Assembly (NCBI RefSeq): GCF_000317575.1 | Contig: NC_019748.1 | Coordinates: 760,001-824,000 of the forward strand | DNA: 64,000 nucleotides | Direction of reading: 5' to 3' | DNA from: Stanieria cyanosphaera PCC 7437 | GTDB taxonomy: Bacteria; Cyanobacteriota; Cyanobacteriia; Cyanobacteriales; Xenococcaceae | Shown here: positions 43,561 to 52,397 of the stretch, piece by piece | How positions within the stretch are numbered: position 1 is the first letter of the stretch | Layout of the letters: each line of letters opens with the position of its first letter | Made by a program: the position numbers and the translations under genes | The notes under the pieces: model-generated | Seen by the model: only the letters and a program-made list of their open reading frames with translations | What the model was told of the DNA's origin: nothing | Database searches by the model: none

Positions 43561-45076
43561 ATTCTTCTTCCGCTACCTGCTTGATCCCCCTCTCCGAGGG
43601 AATAGCTGCAATAATCGCATCGATCACTTTACCAATCGGAACAATTTCTAAACCCACATCATCGGGAAAACTCTGTCCTTTCGGCACAATTGCTCGTTTA
43701 AAACCTAATTTAGCTGCTTCTTTAAGTCTTAACTCCATTTGGGAGACTAAACGAACTTGTCCACCCAAACCAACTTCCCCAATTAAAACCGTGCGAGGAT
43801 CAACAATGCGATCGCGGAAACTAGCAACTATAGCGATCGCAATACCTAAATCGGCTGCGGGTTCACCGACATTTAAGCCTCCTGCCGAAGCGACATAGGC
43901 ATCGAGTTTAGAAAGAGGAATGCCTACTCTTTTTTCTAAGACGGCTAAAATCTGCTGCAATCGATTGTAATCTACTCCTGTCGTCGAACGACGGGGAGAA
44001 GTGTAGCTAGTCGGACTAACTAACGCCTGCAACTCTACTACAATCGGACGAGTTCCTTCACAAGCAACGATGGTTGAAGTACCAGGGGCTAATTCATCTC
44101 GGTTGCCTAAAAACAGTTCCGAAGGATTGTCTACTTCAACTAAACCCTTATCTGCCATTTCAAAGATACCAATTTCATGAGTTGCTCCAAAACGATTTTT
44201 CACTGAACGTAACAGACGATGAGAAGCGTAACGATCTCCTTCAAAATACAACACAGTATCGACCAAATGTTCTAAGACTCTTGGCCCTGCGATCGCTCCT
44301 TCTTTGGTAACATGACCAACAATTAATAAGGTAATATTCTCTCGTTTCCCTACTTGCATCAAAGCGGAGGTACATTCTCTCACTTGGGCGACTGAACCAG
44401 GTGCAGAAGTAAGAGAGGCAAAATGAAGAGTTTGAATACTATCAATTACTGCAACTTGAGGTTTTAATGACTCTAATTCCCGAAGAATTTCTTCTAAATC
44501 TGTTTCTGGCATTACATAAAGATTATTTTCATCAATATCTTCTCTTGTTTTTGCTTTTTTGTTTGATTTGTTATGACCATTTTGATGCACTAAGGGTTCA
44601 TCTTCTTCAACTACCCCTACTCCCAAACGAGAAGCTCGTAATTTGACCTGTTGTCCTGATTCTTCGGCAGAAACATATAGAATACGGGGTAAGCTTACCG
44701 ATAACTGATTAGCTACTTGTAATAATAAAGTCGATTTACCAATACCAGGATCGCCTCCAATCAACACCAATGAACCAGGAACAATTCCCCCGCCCAAAAC
44801 CCTGTCTAACTCTCCATATCCTGAAGGAAAACGAGCTTGGTTATTGTTATTGATCTGAGAAAATTTCAGTGATACTCTTGGTTGGGCTGGAGTATCTGCT
44901 CTACCCTGAGAACGAGTTCCAGATTGCCAACCTCCACGATTTCCCGTCGTAGGACTAATTTCAATCGGTTCTTCAGAAATTGTGCCGTAGGAATCGCACT
45001 CTTTACAATAACCATACCATTGAGTATATTCTGCACCACACTCACTACAAACATAAATTTGTCGGGATTTAGCCAT
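43559..45076 (-). CDS. radA: DNA repair protein RadA
   Basis: RadA (Sms) is a RecA-like, DnaB-like helicase that helps process recombination intermediates. ATG at 45076 gives 505 residues; the longer frame to 45115 is unlikely. Zinc finger C10/C13/C24/C27 (CSECGAEYTQWYGYCKEC), Walker A GGDPGIGKST (107-116), the RadA-specific KNRFG and the C-terminal Lon-protease-like domain (PAADLGIAIAIVASFRDR) are present. A low-complexity insertion (HQNGHNKSNKKAKTREDID) sits in the ATPase domain. Its stop abuts a repeat. Confidence 0.95.
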   Translation of the reverse strand: MAKSRQIYVCSECGAEYTQWYGYCKECDSYGTISEEPIEISPTTGNRGGWQSGTRSQGRADTPAQPRVSLKFSQINNNNQARFPSGYGELDRVLGGGIVPGSLVLIGGDPGIGKSTLLLQVANQLSVSLPRILYVSAEESGQQVKLRASRLGVGVVEEDEPLVHQNGHNKSNKKAKTREDIDENNLYVMPETDLEEILRELESLKPQVAVIDSIQTLHFASLTSAPGSVAQVRECTSALMQVGKRENITLLIVGHVTKEGAIAGPRVLEHLVDTVLYFEGDRYASHRLLRSVKNRFGATHEIGIFEMADKGLVEVDNPSELFLGNRDELAPGTSTIVACEGTRPIVVELQALVSPTSYTSPRRSTTGVDYNRLQQILAVLEKRVGIPLSKLDAYVASAGGLNVGEPAADLGIAIAIVASFRDRIVDPRTVLIGEVGLGGQVRLVSQMELRLKEAAKLGFKRAIVPKGQSFPDDVGLEIVPIGKVIDAIIAAIPSERGIKQVAEEE

Positions 45077-45321
45077 GAGGATTTTTAAAAAAAATATTAA
45101 GAAAACTACAAACAATAGTCAATTAATGTTTAAAACTGTGACAGAATCCTCAACGGACTCAAAAATAAAGTAAATCTGAAAAAAGCCAATTTTTGGCATA
45201 ATAAAATGCACACTCAGACTAATTAAATAACGTGAAAGCGATATTCTAGAAACACAGGTACTCAAAATTTAACTTATAGATCAGATCGGTAATCTAATTT
45301 AAAGAAGGAGTGTGGAGTAAC

Positions 45322-46050
45322 TTGGAAACACATAAAGAAAAAATTCTAGTTGTTGATGATGAAGCTAGCATCCGTCGTATTTTGGAAACACGGTTGTCCA
45401 TGATTGGTTACGACGTGGTAACTGCTGCTGATGGAGAAGAAGCTCTAGAAACTTTTCGCGTTGCTGAACCAGATCTTGTCGTTTTGGATGTCATGATGCC
45501 CAAATTAGACGGATATGGTGTTTGTCAAGAATTGCGAAAAGAATCTGATATTCCTATTATCATGTTAACTGCTTTAGGAGATGTCGCCGATCGCATTACA
45601 GGTTTAGAATTGGGTGCAGATGATTATGTCGTCAAACCCTTTTCTCCCAAGGAGTTAGAAGCCCGAATTCGCTCTGTTTTGCGTCGAGTTGAAAAAAATG
45701 GTGCGCCAGGCATTCCTAGTTCGGGTGTGATTCATATCGGTTCGATCAAAATCGATACCAACAAACGACAGGTATATAAGGGAGATGAAAGAATTCGTCT
45801 CACTGGAATGGAGTTTAGTTTGCTAGAATTACTGGTTAGTCGTTCTGGTGAGCCTTTTTCCCGTTCAGAAATTTTACAAGAAGTTTGGGGTTATACTCCC
45901 GAACGTCATGTAGATACTCGCGTAGTTGATGTTCATATTTCGCGTCTTAGAGCTAAATTAGAAGACGATCCGAGCAATCCCGAATTGATTCTCACTGCTA
46001 GGGGAACGGGCTATCTTTTTCAACGTATTCTCGAACCAGGAGAAGACTGA
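45322..46050 (+). CDS. rpaB: Response regulator RpaB (Ycf27)
   Basis: RpaB controls high-light-responsive and photosystem genes in cyanobacteria, often under Hik33 (NblS). TTG 45322 is preferred because AAGGAG at 45305-45310 leaves about 11 bases, whereas the in-frame GTG at 45310 overlaps that site. The 242-residue protein begins LETHKEKILVVDDEASIRRI, with phospho-acceptor Asp56 in VVLDVMMPKLDG and K in DDYVVKPFSP. The winged-helix domain carries LTGMEFSLLELLVSRSGEPF, RVVDVHISRLRAKLEDDP and TARGTGYLF. The downstream gene follows after 34 bases. Confidence 0.95.
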   Translation: METHKEKILVVDDEASIRRILETRLSMIGYDVVTAADGEEALETFRVAEPDLVVLDVMMPKLDGYGVCQELRKESDIPIIMLTALGDVADRITGLELGADDYVVKPFSPKELEARIRSVLRRVEKNGAPGIPSSGVIHIGSIKIDTNKRQVYKGDERIRLTGMEFSLLELLVSRSGEPFSRSEILQEVWGYTPERHVDTRVVDVHISRLRAKLEDDPSNPELILTARGTGYLFQRILEPGED

Positions 46051-46084
46051 ATTAGCCATTCACACTACCAGTCATAGGTAAAGG

Positions 46085-46729
46085 ATGAGTAAATCCGATC
46101 CAAATCGAGTCTTACGGTTGTTACCGATCTTTGCTGGCGCGTTGGCGGGGATACTGTTGCTAATCAACCGTTTATTAACTGTACAGTTAACTGACTCTCA
46201 GGCAAGATCTGATGCTTTGGGAATCATTGAAGGTGCTGTACTAATTTTGGTTGGTTTAATTTGGCAGCAGATTCAACCGCGATCGCCAGATGCCGTTACT
46301 TTAATTGGACAAGAAGGTTTTGAATTAGCCCAGCATTTGCCATCAGAAGTTAAAACTGAATTGGCATGGGCTTCCCATTTATTATTAACTAATACAGTTA
46401 CGCGATCGCTGGTAGTTTATGCTCAAGGACAAACTTTGTTAAGAAGAGGTATTTTAGGGCAGAATTCTCAAGTTAAACCAGGTGCGATCGTACAAAGAGT
46501 CTTAGATACCCAAAAGTCGATTTATTTGGTCAATCTGAATCTTTATCCTGGAAAAATTGAATTTGATTATTTACCAGAAAATACTCAAGGAGTTATTTGT
46601 CAACCGATTGGCGATCGCGGTGTGTTGATTTTGGGGGCGAATGTTCCTCGTAGTTATACCAAACAAGATGAAAAATGGATTGAAGGTATTGCGGATAAAT
46701 TGGCAGAAACCTTAAAGAATCAAGTTTAA
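46085..46729 (+). CDS. Cofactor assembly of complex C subunit B (CCB2/CCB4-like)
   Basis: The 214-residue protein has two N-terminal membrane helices (about 11-28 and 44-61) and a soluble domain with LAWASHLLLTNTVTRSLVVY, LVNLNLYPGKIEFDYLP and GVICQPIGDRGVLILGAN. It matches cyanobacterial CCB2/CCB4-type proteins, which in chloroplasts help attach haem c(i) to cytochrome b6. It sits 34 bases after rpaB, an arrangement consistent with cotranscription. No other CCB gene is in the window. Confidence 0.85.
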   Translation: MSKSDPNRVLRLLPIFAGALAGILLLINRLLTVQLTDSQARSDALGIIEGAVLILVGLIWQQIQPRSPDAVTLIGQEGFELAQHLPSEVKTELAWASHLLLTNTVTRSLVVYAQGQTLLRRGILGQNSQVKPGAIVQRVLDTQKSIYLVNLNLYPGKIEFDYLPENTQGVICQPIGDRGVLILGANVPRSYTKQDEKWIEGIADKLAETLKNQV

Positions 46730-46760
46730 AACATTAGAATCGAATGTGATGGTTTTTGTG

Positions 46761-46815
46761 GATTGTTAATTGTTGATAGTTGATTGGTAACTGATTACTG
46801 GTAACTGGTAACTGT
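46761..46815 (+). repeat. Heptamer-type repeat ending at the stop of the 112-aa gene
   Basis: GTTAATTGTTGATAGTTGAT leads into GGTAACTGATTACTGGTAAC and further TGGTAACTG units. These directly abut the stop codon (46817) of the minus-strand gene. Confidence 0.75.
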
Positions 46816-46816
46816 T

Positions 46817-47155
46817 TTAATTGCCACAACAGTGATCAATACCTAAACTGTCTAAAATAAGATCGCTCACTGCATTAGCGATCGCAAATTCACCATAAAA
46901 ACTTTGACTAAAATCAAAAGCTTGCATTTCAGTAACAATGGCAATTACTAACGCACCAAGATCGTTTTCTCCTTCTAGACGTTGCCTAACAAAAATTTGT
47001 GATGCTCTTTGGGCGATTTTTTCATTGACTGCTTCAGGAATAAATTCTTGATCAAGCCAATTATGTAAAGAGCTTTTTAACCATTCTCCTTCTTTATCGG
47101 GGTCTTGGATCGGTGGTAAAACTATGGATGGAATAGGTTGAGGTTCTTCTCTCAT
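46817..47155 (-). CDS. Conserved cyanobacterial hypothetical protein (112 aa)
   Basis: A 112-residue soluble protein starting MREEPQPIPSIVLPPIQDPD, with a helical middle WLKSSLHNWLDQEFIPEAVN and VIAIVTEMQAFDFSQSF, and ending IDHCCGN. Codon use is normal. It looks like a cyanobacteria-wide small protein without assigned role. Heptamer repeats lie immediately beyond both its start and its stop. Confidence 0.65.
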   Translation of the reverse strand: MREEPQPIPSIVLPPIQDPDKEGEWLKSSLHNWLDQEFIPEAVNEKIAQRASQIFVRQRLEGENDLGALVIAIVTEMQAFDFSQSFYGEFAIANAVSDLILDSLGIDHCCGN

Positions 47156-47190
47156 TGGTAACTGATTTGATAACTGACCACTGGTAAAAA
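47156..47190 (+). repeat. Heptamer-type repeat between divergent start codons
   Basis: TGGTAACTGATTTGATAACT followed by GACCACTGGT fills nearly the whole 36-base gap between the start codons of the 112-aa gene (minus) and aat (plus). There is little room for two independent promoters. Confidence 0.7.
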
Positions 47191-47191
47191 G

Positions 47192-47767
47192 ATGTTATTC
47201 AATATCTCTTCAATTATAGAAGGATACAGTCAAGGCTACTTTCTGATGGCAGATGATGAGGAAGGGCTAAATTGGTATTCTACTCGTCAGCGTACTTTAA
47301 TTCCTCTTGATGATCGTTTTCGCTATCCCAAATCTTTGCAACCAGTACTTAATCAGAATAGGTTTTCTGTTGCAATTAATCGGGATTTTGAGGCTGTTTG
47401 TGAAGGATGTGCCAATCGAGAAACTACTTGGATTTCTGCTGAGTTAAAAGAAATTTATTTAGCTTTATATCACGCTGGTTGGGCATATAGTTTTGAAACT
47501 TGGCAAGGAAACGAGTTAGCTGGAGGAATTTTAGGGATGGCTATTGCAGGAATGTTTATTGGTGAGTCGATGTTTTATCGCATCGATGATGGTTCAAAAG
47601 TTGCGATGGTAAAATTAGTTCAACATCTTCGCCAACGAGGTTATTTATTTTTTGATGCTCAATTACAAAATCCTCATTTAGAACGATTTGGTTCGTATGT
47701 AATTAGCTTAAAACAGTATCAACGTTTATTAACTCAAGCTTTAAGGTTGCCTTGTCAGTTTAATTAA
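47192..47767 (+). CDS. aat: Leucyl/phenylalanyl-tRNA-protein transferase
   Basis: Aat adds Leu or Phe to N-terminal Lys or Arg of proteins, making them N-end-rule substrates for ClpS/ClpAP. The 191-residue protein has GYFLMADDEEGLNWYSTRQR, SVAINRDFEAVCEGCANRET, TWISAELKEIYLALYHAGWAYSFETW split over the active site and GMAIAGMFIGESMFYRIDDG. It is shorter than the E. coli enzyme (234 aa), as is usual in cyanobacteria. It overlaps by 8 bp the convergent DUF92 gene. Confidence 0.93.
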   Translation: MLFNISSIIEGYSQGYFLMADDEEGLNWYSTRQRTLIPLDDRFRYPKSLQPVLNQNRFSVAINRDFEAVCEGCANRETTWISAELKEIYLALYHAGWAYSFETWQGNELAGGILGMAIAGMFIGESMFYRIDDGSKVAMVKLVQHLRQRGYLFFDAQLQNPHLERFGSYVISLKQYQRLLTQALRLPCQFN

Positions 47768-48521
47768 TTAAATTACTCCATCCCCAAGCTAATAAAATTG
47801 CTACGATCGCTCCAATTAAGGTATTAATAATATTAACCATTTCATTGGTTAACCACGACCAATTTGATTGCCAAGTTGCCCCGATCAAACTTTCAATGGT
47901 AGTAGCTAGAAAAGCTGCGATCGCACACCAAAGAATTCCCAACCCATCAATTGTACCGACTAACCAAGCAATAATCGCGATCGCTAATGAACCAACTATA
48001 CCAGCTACAGTTCCTTCTAAACTTACTGCGCCTTCTGTGCCTTTTGGTACGGGTTTTAAAGTAGTAATCAAGAAAGTATGTTTGCCATATGCTTTACCCA
48101 CTTCACTAGCAGTAGTATCGGAAAGTTTGGTACTAAAACTAGCTACATAACCTAATAAAAATAGTTCTTGTAAGAGAGAGTTAACAAATAAGGTGGTAAC
48201 AGCGCAAATTGTGGCGATTAAAGCTGAACCCCAAACATTTTCTGGTCCTCGCATTCCTGAACGCTTTTCTGCTATTCCTGCTGCTTCTTTTTGAGTCATG
48301 CCGATTCGAGTGACTGCCGAACCAACCAAGAAATAAAACATGACAATTACATATCCTTGCCATCCCAATATTCCCCAAACCAACACGCCTAAAATCCAAG
48401 CATGAAGGTAACCCATTGGAGTAAGTAATTTTTTCGGACTAATCCAAGCAAAACTGATTAAAAAACTATTTAATCCTACTGCTACTAACCAAGGATTGAA
48501 CCAATTAATTGTAGAAAACAT
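47760..48521 (-). CDS. DUF92/TIGR00297 membrane protein, VTE6-like phytyl-phosphate kinase
   Basis: The 253-residue protein has about six membrane helices and family blocks RSGMRGPENVWGSALIATIC, GYVASFSTKLSDTTASEVGK and PVPKGTEGAVSLEGTVAGIV. The plant and Synechocystis relatives (VTE6) phosphorylate phytyl phosphate to phytyl diphosphate, recycling chlorophyll phytol into tocopherol and phylloquinone. Assignment to this reaction rests on family membership. It converges with aat with an 8-bp overlap. Confidence 0.86.
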   Translation of the reverse strand: MFSTINWFNPWLVAVGLNSFLISFAWISPKKLLTPMGYLHAWILGVLVWGILGWQGYVIVMFYFLVGSAVTRIGMTQKEAAGIAEKRSGMRGPENVWGSALIATICAVTTLFVNSLLQELFLLGYVASFSTKLSDTTASEVGKAYGKHTFLITTLKPVPKGTEGAVSLEGTVAGIVGSLAIAIIAWLVGTIDGLGILWCAIAAFLATTIESLIGATWQSNWSWLTNEMVNIINTLIGAIVAILLAWGWSNLIN

Positions 48522-48739
48522 TAGTCCTCTAATTTCAAGATGTTTTTATTCACCTAATAAAATATACAGACTTTTTGTGATTAAACTTCTTTAGTACTAA
48601 ATTAATTTTGAGACCCTAAGCTTGTACTCTTAATTGTACCATTTGTGCTATTAGGATTTTGATGATCTTGCTGCCTGGTATGAGCTACGCTGAGACCGCA
48701 CTTGTTGAAAATCTAAATTTGGAAATTACTAATCCACAA

Positions 48740-49153
48740 TTAACTTTTCTTTTCAATATACTCGCGCCAATAAACTATTTTTCCGTCTTTTAGTTCAAAA
48801 ATAATTGCATCTTCTGCTTGAGAATTTTTACCAGTTTTTTTATTGCGATCGCTCCAATTCCACTCTACCGCACCTTGAAATTCGTCAATAATTATTCGTT
48901 TAATTGTTACTTTTGTGTTAGTAAATTGCTCAAAATAATCTTCGGCTGCTTGTTTGATTACTTCCTTTCCTTCAAACTTAGTTCCAGCAGCTATAAAAAT
49001 AGCATTTTCAGCAAAATCTTGCACAATAGCTGATGAATCAGCATTTTCCCAAGCATAAGCTTGTCTTTCTACCATTGCTTGAATAGCTTGTTCTGAATTC
49101 ATCTGCCCTAAAAATAAAAATAAAAAAGCGACTAACGGTAAAACTTGTGCCAT
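48740..49153 (-). CDS. Secreted NTF2-like protein (SnoaL/DUF4440 type)
   Basis: The 137-residue protein has a short signal-like N-terminus (MAQVLPLVAFLFLFLGQMNS) and a single NTF2-like cone domain: AIQAMVERQAYAWENADSSA, FAENAIFIAAGTKFEGKEVI and FELKDGKIVYWREYIEKK. Such domains serve as enzymes, binding or association modules; no catalytic residue can be assigned here. It stands alone on the minus strand. Confidence 0.8.
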   Translation of the reverse strand: MAQVLPLVAFLFLFLGQMNSEQAIQAMVERQAYAWENADSSAIVQDFAENAIFIAAGTKFEGKEVIKQAAEDYFEQFTNTKVTIKRIIIDEFQGAVEWNWSDRNKKTGKNSQAEDAIIFELKDGKIVYWREYIEKKS

Positions 49154-49196
49154 GATTACAAAAAAATCTTGCCTAAATTTTACTACTTTTTACATA

Positions 49197-49272
49197 ATTA
49201 ATTACTAATTATGAGGGATGAATAATCAACAATCAGCTATTAACCTCACCGAAAGTGCGCGTAGCGACCAAC
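49197..49272 (-). repeat. Dispersed repeat, copy D (inverted)
   Basis: The reverse complement contains GGTCGCTACGCGCACTTT and CGGTGAGGTTAAT, plus TTATTCATCCCTCATAATTA. It matches copy C at 25761-25815 with few changes. It lies between two minus-strand genes. Confidence 0.7.
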
Positions 49273-49321
49273 CATTAGCAAAAATAAGGGCTTTGATTAT
49301 ATTTTATGAAATTGATAACTA

Positions 49322-49744
49322 CTATATTTCAAGTTTCTTTTTACAAATAAAGTATGGTAAAACACAATAAGAAAAAATTGAGATAACAATATAACTAATT
49401 AATAAAATCCATACCTGTTTGCTTTCATCTCTAACTTTTAAGTTACTAATTATTTTTTCGTAACTAATCTTGACAGATTTTCCTACAATATTTTTTCCAG
49501 TAATAATATTGTAATACAAATAATAAAAAGTATAGAGGACAAGTAGATAAATACTTAAAGAAATTGGATGATAAACAATTAAACTTAAATCATTATATAA
49601 CAAACATTGTTCTTGAATCGAGTTAAATAAACAGTTGGTCGGACTAAGTTTACTTAAACTAGAAACACAAAACATTATTATTAAAAAGGTAGGCAAATAA
49701 CAAAGAATTGGATGGTAAATAAACTTTTTAAAACCATTTAACAT
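49322..49744 (-). CDS. Hypothetical membrane protein (140 aa)
   Basis: A 140-residue protein with three hydrophobic segments (about 10-30, 60-82 and 110-132). Cys residues flank the first loop (PTNCLFNSIQEQCLLYND), and there is a basic cytoplasmic loop (GKSVKISYEKIISNLKVRD). Very AT-rich, with Lys/Ile/Asn/Tyr bias. No relative is recognised. It lies next to a 506-base gene-free stretch and repeat copy D and may be an acquired or fast-evolving gene. Confidence 0.5.
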   Translation of the reverse strand: MLNGFKKFIYHPILCYLPTFLIIMFCVSSLSKLSPTNCLFNSIQEQCLLYNDLSLIVYHPISLSIYLLVLYTFYYLYYNIITGKNIVGKSVKISYEKIISNLKVRDESKQVWILLISYIVISIFSYCVLPYFICKKKLEI

Positions 49745-50250
49745 TGTTTGACTCTTTTTGATCGGCTGCTTAAAATTTTTACATAGGTTTGATAAAATAT
49801 TTTAAAATTTCCTTCAAGAAAAATTAAAGATTGTTTAATGAGATTTACTATTTTTACTTATTTTTTTTAAGTTAATTGCTACAATAATTATCCTTACGTT
49901 AGTTTCCCTTTACATATTTTTAAATTAGTAAAATAGTATTATAATTGGCGAGTTATAGCGATCGCTAATAAATATACCTGTGAAGCTAATTTCTCACCTA
50001 CGAACCTCACCAAAGACTCGACTCAAACTTGGTAACACCCCTTGTCTGCGCTAATACTCATTCCACCAGTAAATCCTTCTGCCCTCGTTAAAAAAAAATT
50101 ATTCTAGCTATTGACTTAAAAATCAACTTAGCTTTAAGATAAAAACAAGTTGATTAAAAAATCAAACTAATTAATTTCAGACTTATGATCAAAAACTAAC
50201 GATTCATCTCACGCGTTAGATAAATTTCAGCTATCAAACAGGAGAATAGT
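49745..50250. other. 506-base gene-free region upstream of the coiled-coil pair
   Basis: The left part is very AT-rich. Around 49960-50090 the composition rises in GC and the minus strand contains a short protein-like stretch (AEGFTGGMSISADKGCYQV), possibly a degraded gene end, with no longer frame. A promoter-like element lies at 50111-50140. No hairpin terminator was seen. Confidence 0.4.
50111..50140 (+). promoter_or_regulatory. Sigma70-like promoter candidate for the coiled-coil operon
   Basis: TTGACT (50111-50116) and TAAGAT (50135-50140) are separated by 18 bases, about 110 bases before the first coiled-coil gene. Both hexamers are one or two changes from consensus. This is a visual prediction only. 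Confidence 0.4.
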
Positions 50251-51231
50251 ATGCTCGTAACTGCATCGCAAGAAGGCAGAGAAAAAATTCTCGTAGCCTT
50301 TAACAAATTATTAAATGAATATCAACAACAACAAACCAAAGTAGCGACTAAAGAAGAAGAATTACAACAAACTATTAATCAAAAACTTTTAACACAAGTC
50401 AACGAATATACAGTTAATAATATTATTAACGGCATGGCAGCATTACAATTAGATTTTAGTAGTGTCGTTAATGAATTAACTAGTAAATTAAACCGAGAAT
50501 CTAATAAATTAACCGAATTAAAACAAGCTATTATAATTGAACAAAAAAAACTAGAACAACTACGTAAAATAAAATTAATTGCTGATGCTTTACATCTTTT
50601 AAAACAAGAACATCAAGAAAAAATTCAACAAATACAAATTCAGGCAACTAATCAAAAAGAAGCTTTAGCTAAAGAAATAAACCAAATTAAAAAACAATGG
50701 GCAAAAGAACAAGAAGAATTTAGCTTAAAAGTGACAGAAGTAGCAGAATTATTAAAACAAAAACGACAGCAAGAAGAAGCTGATTATCAATACGAAATTA
50801 CTAGGCAAAGACAAATAGAAAGAGATGATTATCAAGAAGATAAACGTCAACAAGAAAGAGAATTAGCCGAAACAGCACAACAAAAAGAACAAAATTGGCA
50901 GGTAAGAGAAGAAAATTTAGCCGAACATAAAAAGGAATGGGAAGCAAATCAACAAAAAATAGCGACTTTTGCAGATAAAATTAAAGAAGAAGCTAATAAA
51001 GCTAGAGTAGAAGCAATTAAAGAAGCGGACAGAAAAGCTAAAATTCAACTTGATTTGCTTGAAAAAGAATGGGAAGCAAATCAACAAGGATACGAACTCA
51101 AAATACAAGTTTTAGAAACAACGATTCAGAAACAAACTGAACAGATAACTGAATTAACCACTCAACTGCAAACAGTTAATTCTCAAGCACAAAACTTAGC
51201 TCTCCAGGCTTTTCAAAGCAATGCTAATTAA
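50251..51231 (+). CDS. Long coiled-coil protein, first of a tandem pair
   Basis: The 326-residue protein starts at an ATG with AGGAG eight bases upstream. Nearly the whole length beyond residue 80 is predicted coiled coil, extremely rich in Gln, Glu and Lys, with AKEQEEFSLKVTEVAELLKQ, EADYQYEITRQRQIERDDYQ and EKEWEANQQGYELKIQVLET. There is no signal or membrane segment. The C-terminal third resembles that of the next gene (coiled coil plus SQAQNLALQAFQSNAN), so the two are paralogues. A structural or scaffolding role is possible but unproven. Confidence 0.75.
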   Translation: MLVTASQEGREKILVAFNKLLNEYQQQQTKVATKEEELQQTINQKLLTQVNEYTVNNIINGMAALQLDFSSVVNELTSKLNRESNKLTELKQAIIIEQKKLEQLRKIKLIADALHLLKQEHQEKIQQIQIQATNQKEALAKEINQIKKQWAKEQEEFSLKVTEVAELLKQKRQQEEADYQYEITRQRQIERDDYQEDKRQQERELAETAQQKEQNWQVREENLAEHKKEWEANQQKIATFADKIKEEANKARVEAIKEADRKAKIQLDLLEKEWEANQQGYELKIQVLETTIQKQTEQITELTTQLQTVNSQAQNLALQAFQSNAN

Positions 51232-51251
51232 TCAATTAAAGGTAATTAATT

Positions 51252-52313
51252 ATGACAATTAATTCTAAAAGTACTAAAGCTGAAATTTTGCAAGCCTATA
51301 AAATATTAGAAAAAGATAAAAAAGCATTAGAGTCCGAAATAAAAAAAGCAACTAGTAATTCTAGTGCTGTTATTAAAGAAAATCATCCTATTAATCAAAC
51401 AAAAGCAACCTTATCATCTAAAAATATGGAACAAACTATTAAAATTTTAGAAAAATTGCAAACTGATTTTGGAAGTTCAGTTGGTAGTTTTTCTGAACAA
51501 TTAGTAGCAGAAGCAATCTCATTTCAAACTATACAAGAATCGATTTTTACAGAAAAACAGCAACTAGAGGAACTATATCAATTAACTGAGATAAATGAAG
51601 ATACTATTAATGATTTAATTAAAACTTATCAAATCAGTGCCAAACAATTTGTTGAAGAATTAACTCAACAGCAAGAAAATATTGAACAAGAAATCGAATC
51701 TTTAAAACAAGCTTGGGCTAAAGAAAAAGAAATTTTTACTCGCACTATTAAAGAACGCAATGAAAATTATCAAAAAACTAAACAAAGAGAAGCAGAAGAA
51801 TATCAATATAATTTAGATTTACAAAGAGATTTAGATGAAGAACAATACGAACAACAAAAAAAACATTTATACCAAGAATTAACTACGGCTCGTTTACAAT
51901 TAGAAAAACAATGGCAACAACGAGAAGAAATTATCACTCAACAAGAACAAGAATATACTGAAGCTAAAAACAAAGTAGCTACTTTTGAAGAAGAATTAAG
52001 AATAAAAATAAAACAAGCCGAAGAAGAAGGGAAAGGTATTGGTAATTATCAAGCCAAAATTAAAGCAGATTTACGAACTAAAGAAATAGAGGGACAAACC
52101 AAAAACTATCAGTTAAGAATACAAACATTAGAACAAACAATTCATAATCAAGAACTTAGAATTGATAAACTGTCCCAACAACTCGACTTAGCTCTTAAAC
52201 AAGTTCAAGATTTAGCGGTTAAAGCTATTGAAGGTACATCTAATCGCAAGTCTTTTGAAGCAATGAAAGAAATTGCTTTGGAACAAATAAAAAATCAACC
52301 AAAAAGTAAATAA
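51252..52313 (+). CDS. Long coiled-coil protein, second of a tandem pair
   Basis: The 353-residue protein starts 20 bases after the previous gene with AAAGG upstream. It repeats the order of its neighbour: AWAKEKEIFTRTIKERNENY, EAEEYQYNLDLQRDLDEEQY, VATFEEELRIKIKQAEEEGK and QLRIQTLEQTIHNQELRIDK. It then ends with SQQLDLALKQVQDLAVKAIE and a basic tail. This second type has relatives in many cyanobacteria, of unknown function. The pair probably forms mixed coiled coils. A Rho-independent terminator follows at 52352. Confidence 0.78.
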   Translation: MTINSKSTKAEILQAYKILEKDKKALESEIKKATSNSSAVIKENHPINQTKATLSSKNMEQTIKILEKLQTDFGSSVGSFSEQLVAEAISFQTIQESIFTEKQQLEELYQLTEINEDTINDLIKTYQISAKQFVEELTQQQENIEQEIESLKQAWAKEKEIFTRTIKERNENYQKTKQREAEEYQYNLDLQRDLDEEQYEQQKKHLYQELTTARLQLEKQWQQREEIITQQEQEYTEAKNKVATFEEELRIKIKQAEEEGKGIGNYQAKIKADLRTKEIEGQTKNYQLRIQTLEQTIHNQELRIDKLSQQLDLALKQVQDLAVKAIEGTSNRKSFEAMKEIALEQIKNQPKSK

Positions 52314-52351
52314 ATAGATGTTGATTTAATTAAAGTTTTCTAGGGGTAATG

Positions 52352-52384
52352 TAGGGATAGATTGAACTTTTATCCCTATTTTTC
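52352..52384 (+). terminator. Rho-independent terminator after the coiled-coil pair
   Basis: TAGGGATA and TATCCCTA form a perfect 8-bp stem around an 11-base loop, followed by TTTTTC. It lies 39 bases after the stop of the second coiled-coil gene. On the other strand it also lies just beyond the end of the convergent 178-aa gene and could serve both. Confidence 0.75.
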
Positions 52385-52397
52385 TTGAATAAAACCT

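Noticed and set aside
49960-50090. Minus-strand peptide AEGFTGGMSISADKGCYQV as a gene
   Set aside because: Too short, with stops on both sides and no start; at best a degraded gene end.
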